A stretch of 9,011 nt of DNA from Pseudomonadota bacterium (GTDB lineage Bacteria > Pseudomonadota > Gammaproteobacteria > Burkholderiales > SG8-41). Below are positions 6,193 through 9,011 of the stretch, piece after piece. A model generated the notes under the pieces. The model was not told where the DNA came from. It saw only the letters and a list, made by a program, of their open reading frames with translations, and ran no database searches. Where the stretch lies: contig JAEYXO010000394.1 of assembly GCA_023431245.1 (NCBI GenBank), forward strand, positions 1 to 9,011, written 5' to 3'. A program made the position numbers and the translations under genes. Every line of letters begins with the position of its first letter. The stretch's first letter is position 1.

Positions 6193-6210
6193 GCCGTGGT
6201 CCACGATGTG

Positions 6211-7053
6211 CTAAGAATCGCGCAGCCGTGCCACGGTGTCGTCGATCAGCTGGCGGGAAATGTGCACCGTTTCAGGGAGCTCGGGCAGCGCGTCAACCGC
6301 AAACCAGCGCGCATCCTCGAGTTCGCCGGGGTCGGGCCGCACCTCGCCGCCCGCCCATTCCGCGCTGAAGGCGATCACCAGCGAATTCGGGAACGGCCAG
6401 GGCTGGCTGCCGTAGTAGCGAGGGTGGCGGATGTCGACGCCGACCTCCTCCTTCACTTCGCGCGCCAGGCACTGCTCCAGCGACTCGCCGGCCTCGACGA
6501 AGCCGGCGACCACGGTGTAGCGCCCCGGCGCATAGTTCGGCTTGCGTGTCAGCAGCAGCTCGCCTGCGCCGCCGTTTTTCCGGTAAACCAGCGCCATCAT
6601 CACCGGGGAAATGCGCGGGTAATAGACGATGCGGCAATCCGCGCATTCCACCGCGCGGTCGGCGGCATGGGGCGTGGTCGGCGCCCCGCAGGCGCCGCAG
6701 TGGCGGTGGGTGCGTTCCCATTCCAGCAGCTGGAAAGCCTGCCCCGCCAGTGCGGATGCGAGATCGTTGCCTTCCAGGATCAGCGCGCGCAGCCCCAGCA
6801 TTTCGAGGCCTGCCGGCGGTTCGGCGCCCCGCGGCAGTTGCAGGCCGTAGCAGTGGCAGCCGTCGAGGCGGCCGAGGTAATGCGCCGACTTCAGCGGCAG
6901 TCCGCTGGCGCGGGCGTCCAGCCGCGGCAGCTGCGGCATGCCGCTGCCGTCGCGGGTGACCAGCACGCGGCCCCCGTGGAACAGGCAGCAGACCACTTCA
7001 CCGTCGACAAAGGCCGGAGCGCGGTGGCCCGGCAGGAACAGGTCCTGCGCCAC
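6211..7053 (-). CDS. nudC: NADH pyrophosphatase / NAD-cap decapping hydrolase NudC
   Basis: This 280-residue cytosolic Nudix hydrolase cleaves NADH to NMNH and AMP and, in studied bacteria, removes NAD caps from RNA. It has the full NudC layout. An N-terminal domain (1-110) is followed by a zinc ribbon with four cysteines, HCGACG (C119, C122) and ECADC (C137, C140). The Nudix box is GFVEAGESLEQCLAREVKEEVGV (in pieces: G184, E190, R198-E199, E202-E203, G205). The NudC-specific QPWPFPNS (217-224) separates it from other Nudix enzymes. Length is near the E. coli protein (257), slightly longer. The start is GTG (7053), 4 nt after the amidohydrolase TGA. The only upstream purine patch, TGAGG, is very close to it, so translation is probably coupled to the upstream gene. 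NudC is normally a housekeeping gene; here it sits between catabolic genes, and a link to NADH-linked metabolism is only a guess. Confidence 0.96.
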   Translation of the reverse strand: MAQDLFLPGHRAPAFVDGEVVCCLFHGGRVLVTRDGSGMPQLPRLDARASGLPLKSAHYLGRLDGCHCYGLQLPRGAEPPAGLEMLGLRALILEGNDLASALAGQAFQLLEWERTHRHCGACGAPTTPHAADRAVECADCRIVYYPRISPVMMALVYRKNGGAGELLLTRKPNYAPGRYTVVAGFVEAGESLEQCLAREVKEEVGVDIRHPRYYGSQPWPFPNSLVIAFSAEWAGGEVRPDPGELEDARWFAVDALPELPETVHISRQLIDDTVARLRDS

Positions 7054-7057
7054 GGCC

Positions 7058-8047
7058 TCAGATTCTGCCGTCGAACAGCGCGGTGGCTGCGTTGCAGAAA
7101 ATGTCCTCGCGCTCCTTCTGCGTCAGTCCCGGCGTCATCTCCACCCGGTCCACCGGCGCCATTTCGCCCATGTCGAAGGGGGCGTCGGTGCCGAGCACGA
7201 TTTTTTCGGAGCCGATGACATCGATCAGGTGGCGGATCGACTGCGGGCTGTGGGTCAGCGCATCGAACCAGAAGCGTTTCAGCATCGCCATCGGATCGGA
7301 TCGGGTGAATTCGGCCGTGTCCGGGCGCACCTTGTGTCCGTGCACAAAGCGTCCGATCTGGTACGGCAGGAAGCCGCCGCCGTGGGCCAGCAGGATCTTC
7401 AGGTCCTTCAGCTCGTCCAGCGCACCGCTGAACATCAGCTTGCCGACCATGATCGTGGTGTCCAGCGGATTGCCGATCAGGTTCATCAGGTAATAGCAGT
7501 CGAGGCGCCCCGCCGCGCCCTGGGTGTTCGGGTGTGCGAAGATCACCACCTTCAGTTCCTCGATGCGCTTGAGCACCGGGCGGAATTTCGGATCGGCCAG
7601 TTCCTCCTCGCCGATGGCCGTCCCGAGCTCGACGCCCCTGAAGCCGTATTCCTTCACCACGCGCTCGAGCTCCGCGATCGCCGCCTCCGGATGCTGCATC
7701 GGCAGTGTGGCCATGCCGCGCAGCCGGCCGGGTTTCGCCGCGACCATCTGGGCAACGCCGTCATTGACGATGCGGGCGGTCTCGATCGCCAGCTCGTCCT
7801 TCAGGTTGTAGAAGAAGGTCTGCGGGCCGGGCGAGATGAAGGCGATGTCGATCTTCTTGCGGTCCATCGACTCGAGCTTGGCGTCGGCATCGTAGAACTC
7901 CGGTTCGAACGGGAAACGCACCTTGCCGCGGACAAACACCCGGTTGTGGCCCTCCCCCTCGATTTTCGTGTTGTAGACGGGATTCGCCTGCATCGCCCTG
8001 ACGATGGTTTCCGGAATCACGTGGTTGTGCACATCGATGCGTTTCAT
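7058..8047 (-). CDS. ACMSD-like amidohydrolase-superfamily protein (Amidohydro_2), probable decarboxylase
   Basis: This 329-residue protein belongs to the ACMSD / gamma-resorcylate decarboxylase branch of the metal-dependent amidohydrolase superfamily. These enzymes remove a carboxylate from aromatic or muconate-semialdehyde substrates; some relatives are hydrolases. The metal and catalytic residues are all present: HxH at the N-terminus (DVHNH, H7 and H9), H172 in VIFAHPN, H222 in LLAHGGGFLPY, and D288 in VLGTDAPFDMG. Their spacing closely matches characterised ACMSD (two N-terminal His, a mid His, a catalytic His, a C-terminal Asp). Length is typical. The start is ATG with a good ribosome site (AGGAGC at 8052-8057). 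It overlaps the LysR stop codon by 4 nt (ATGA), and nudC starts 4 nt after its stop. The enzyme class is well supported; the substrate is not known. The regulator upstream and binding protein downstream fit a role in organic-acid breakdown. Confidence 0.9.
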   Translation of the reverse strand: MKRIDVHNHVIPETIVRAMQANPVYNTKIEGEGHNRVFVRGKVRFPFEPEFYDADAKLESMDRKKIDIAFISPGPQTFFYNLKDELAIETARIVNDGVAQMVAAKPGRLRGMATLPMQHPEAAIAELERVVKEYGFRGVELGTAIGEEELADPKFRPVLKRIEELKVVIFAHPNTQGAAGRLDCYYLMNLIGNPLDTTIMVGKLMFSGALDELKDLKILLAHGGGFLPYQIGRFVHGHKVRPDTAEFTRSDPMAMLKRFWFDALTHSPQSIRHLIDVIGSEKIVLGTDAPFDMGEMAPVDRVEMTPGLTQKEREDIFCNAATALFDGRI

Positions 8048-9011
8048 GCCTGCTCCTGTCTGCGTGTTTTTTTCTGCGCCTGCGTCCGCGCCGCCGGTTT
8101 TTTCGCCGTGTTGCCGGGCAGGCTGAATACGCCTTCATCCGCCAGTGCGCGCACTTCGGCGGCCATGATCTGCACCACTTCGTCGATGGCGGCGGAAGGC
8201 CGGCGTTCCGCCTGCTGGCCGAGCGTGAGTATACGATGGATGTTTGCGTCGGCAACCGGCGCGGCGGTGATGCTCCCGGCCGCCACGTCCTCGTGGAAGG
8301 TCGACACCGGCATCAGCGCGATACTGGTGCCGCGGAGCACGAGGCGGCGTATGGCTTCGACCGCATCGATCTCGGTTTCGACGCTGACGCGCGCGCGGTG
8401 GCGCTGCAGCTGCTCGTCGGCGATGATGCGGATCGCCTCGGTGCTGATCACCGGCGTGCGCGCCAGTTCGGCCACCGTGAAAAAGCGCCTCGACGCGCGC
8501 GACTGGGCCTGCGCGAAGACCACGATCGGCTCCGAAATCAGCGGTGTCACCTTGATCGTGCGCGAGTTGACCGGGTTGGTCAGCACGGCGACGTCGGCGC
8601 GTCCCGCCTGCAGCCAGTCATAGAGCTGGTTGCTGAAGCCGTCGACCACCTTCAGGCTGATCTGGGGGCACTGCCGGCGCATGCGTTCGACCACGCCCGG
8701 CAGCAGCAGCGGCCCGGTGGTCGGCGAGACGCCGAGTATCACCCGCCCCCGCGCCGCCGCGCCGCCGCTGCGCAGGCCGTCCTGTGCCCTGCCCAGTTCA
8801 CGCAGGATGCGCTGGCAGTGCTCGAGGAACTGCCGTCCCGCGGTCGTCAGGCGTACGCCGCGCGGCAGCCTGACCAGCAGCGGCACGCCCAGTTCGTCCT
8901 CCAGGGCATGGATGTGCCGCGACAGCGCCGGCTGGGCGATGCGCAGGTGCTGGGCGGCGCGGGTGATGCTGCCGAGTTCGGCGATCTGGACAAAATAGCG
9001 GATGCCGCGCA
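8044..9011 (-). CDS. LysR-type transcriptional regulator (first few residues beyond window)
   Basis: The frame stays open to the right edge, giving 321 visible residues; only about 3-6 N-terminal residues are missing. The visible start RGIRYFVQIAELGSITRAAQ, followed by LRIAQPALSRHIHALEDELG, is the LysR winged helix-turn-helix (recognition helix around AQPALSRHIHALE). It leads into PLLVRLPRGVRLTTAG, the usual end of the DNA-binding domain. The effector domain begins near RGRVILGVSPTTGPLLLPGV and continues with VVDGFSNQLYDWLQAGRADVAVLTNP. An Ala/Lys/Arg-rich tail (KKPAARTQAQKKTRRQEQA) extends past the usual end. An internal GTG at 8886 would remove the DNA-binding helix and is rejected as the start. 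Most LysR regulators are divergent from their targets; this one is co-directional and overlaps the amidohydrolase by 4 nt. It probably controls this operon and itself. Its promoter lies outside the window. Confidence 0.94.
   Translation of the reverse strand, partial: RGIRYFVQIAELGSITRAAQHLRIAQPALSRHIHALEDELGVPLLVRLPRGVRLTTAGRQFLEHCQRILRELGRAQDGLRSGGAAARGRVILGVSPTTGPLLLPGVVERMRRQCPQISLKVVDGFSNQLYDWLQAGRADVAVLTNPVNSRTIKVTPLISEPIVVFAQAQSRASRRFFTVAELARTPVISTEAIRIIADEQLQRHRARVSVETEIDAVEAIRRLVLRGTSIALMPVSTFHEDVAAGSITAAPVADANIHRILTLGQQAERRPSAAIDEVVQIMAAEVRALADEGVFSLPGNTAKKPAARTQAQKKTRRQEQA

Noticed and set aside
362..8047. Assignment as a 2-nitrobenzoate/3-hydroxyanthranilate (nba-type) pathway
   Set aside because: A cupin, an ACMSD-like enzyme and a RidA protein are present, but the 2-aminomuconate semialdehyde dehydrogenase and later meta-pathway genes are missing, and the cupin does not clearly match the 3-hydroxyanthranilate dioxygenase family.
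6938..8623. Long open frame on the plus strand opposite nudC, amidohydrolase and lysR
   Set aside because: Same antisense composition and no domain motifs; it crosses three clearly real minus-strand genes.
1..9011. Mobile elements, CRISPR arrays, tRNA or rRNA genes
   Set aside because: I saw no transposase-like protein, no regularly spaced direct repeats and no RNA-gene signatures on either strand.

Overview
The window is a GC-rich, densely packed stretch of proteobacterial chromosome. Every credible gene lies on the minus strand, so it reads from right to left. A betaproteobacterium (Burkholderiales-like) is the best guess. The evidence is a Bug/TTT-type periplasmic binding protein, a LysR regulator next to small-molecule catabolic genes, and the general gene style. 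That assignment is inference; there is no rRNA or other marker in the window.

In transcription order the layout is: a LysR-type regulator (8044-9011, only the first few residues missing); an ACMSD-like metal-dependent amidohydrolase/decarboxylase (7058-8047); NudC NADH pyrophosphatase (6211-7053); a 119-nt gap with two hairpins and an orphan Shine-Dalgarno sequence; a bicupin with a degenerate second metal site (5249-6091); a Bug-family solute-binding protein with a signal peptide (4133-5131); a 3-hydroxyisobutyrate-dehydrogenase-like oxidoreductase (3182-4123); an LVIVD-repeat beta-propeller (1941-3185); a COG0523/CobW GTPase (908-1924); a strong intrinsic terminator (862-897); a RidA/YjgF-family protein (362-841); and, after a 96-nt gap holding an FNR/ANR-like box (301-314), the N-terminal part of a DksA/TraR-like protein running off the left edge.

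Two junctions are ATGA overlaps (lysR/amidohydrolase and dehydrogenase/propeller), and several others have gaps of 4 to 16 nt. The middle of the window is therefore probably one or two operons. Taken together it looks like a locus for uptake and breakdown of a small organic, perhaps aromatic, acid: a regulator, a periplasmic receptor, a likely decarboxylase, a cupin, a dehydrogenase and an uncharacterised propeller. A GTPase that may supply metal follows, then a RidA protein that removes reactive imines. The substrate cannot be read from the sequence. The locus contains no mobile elements, CRISPR arrays, tRNA or rRNA genes that I can see, and no stretch over 300 bases lacks a gene.

The best candidates for something undescribed are the LVIVD propeller with one histidine per blade position beside a metallochaperone GTPase, the whole gene set as an unassigned catabolic pathway, and the possible oxygen-responsive control of the DksA-like gene.
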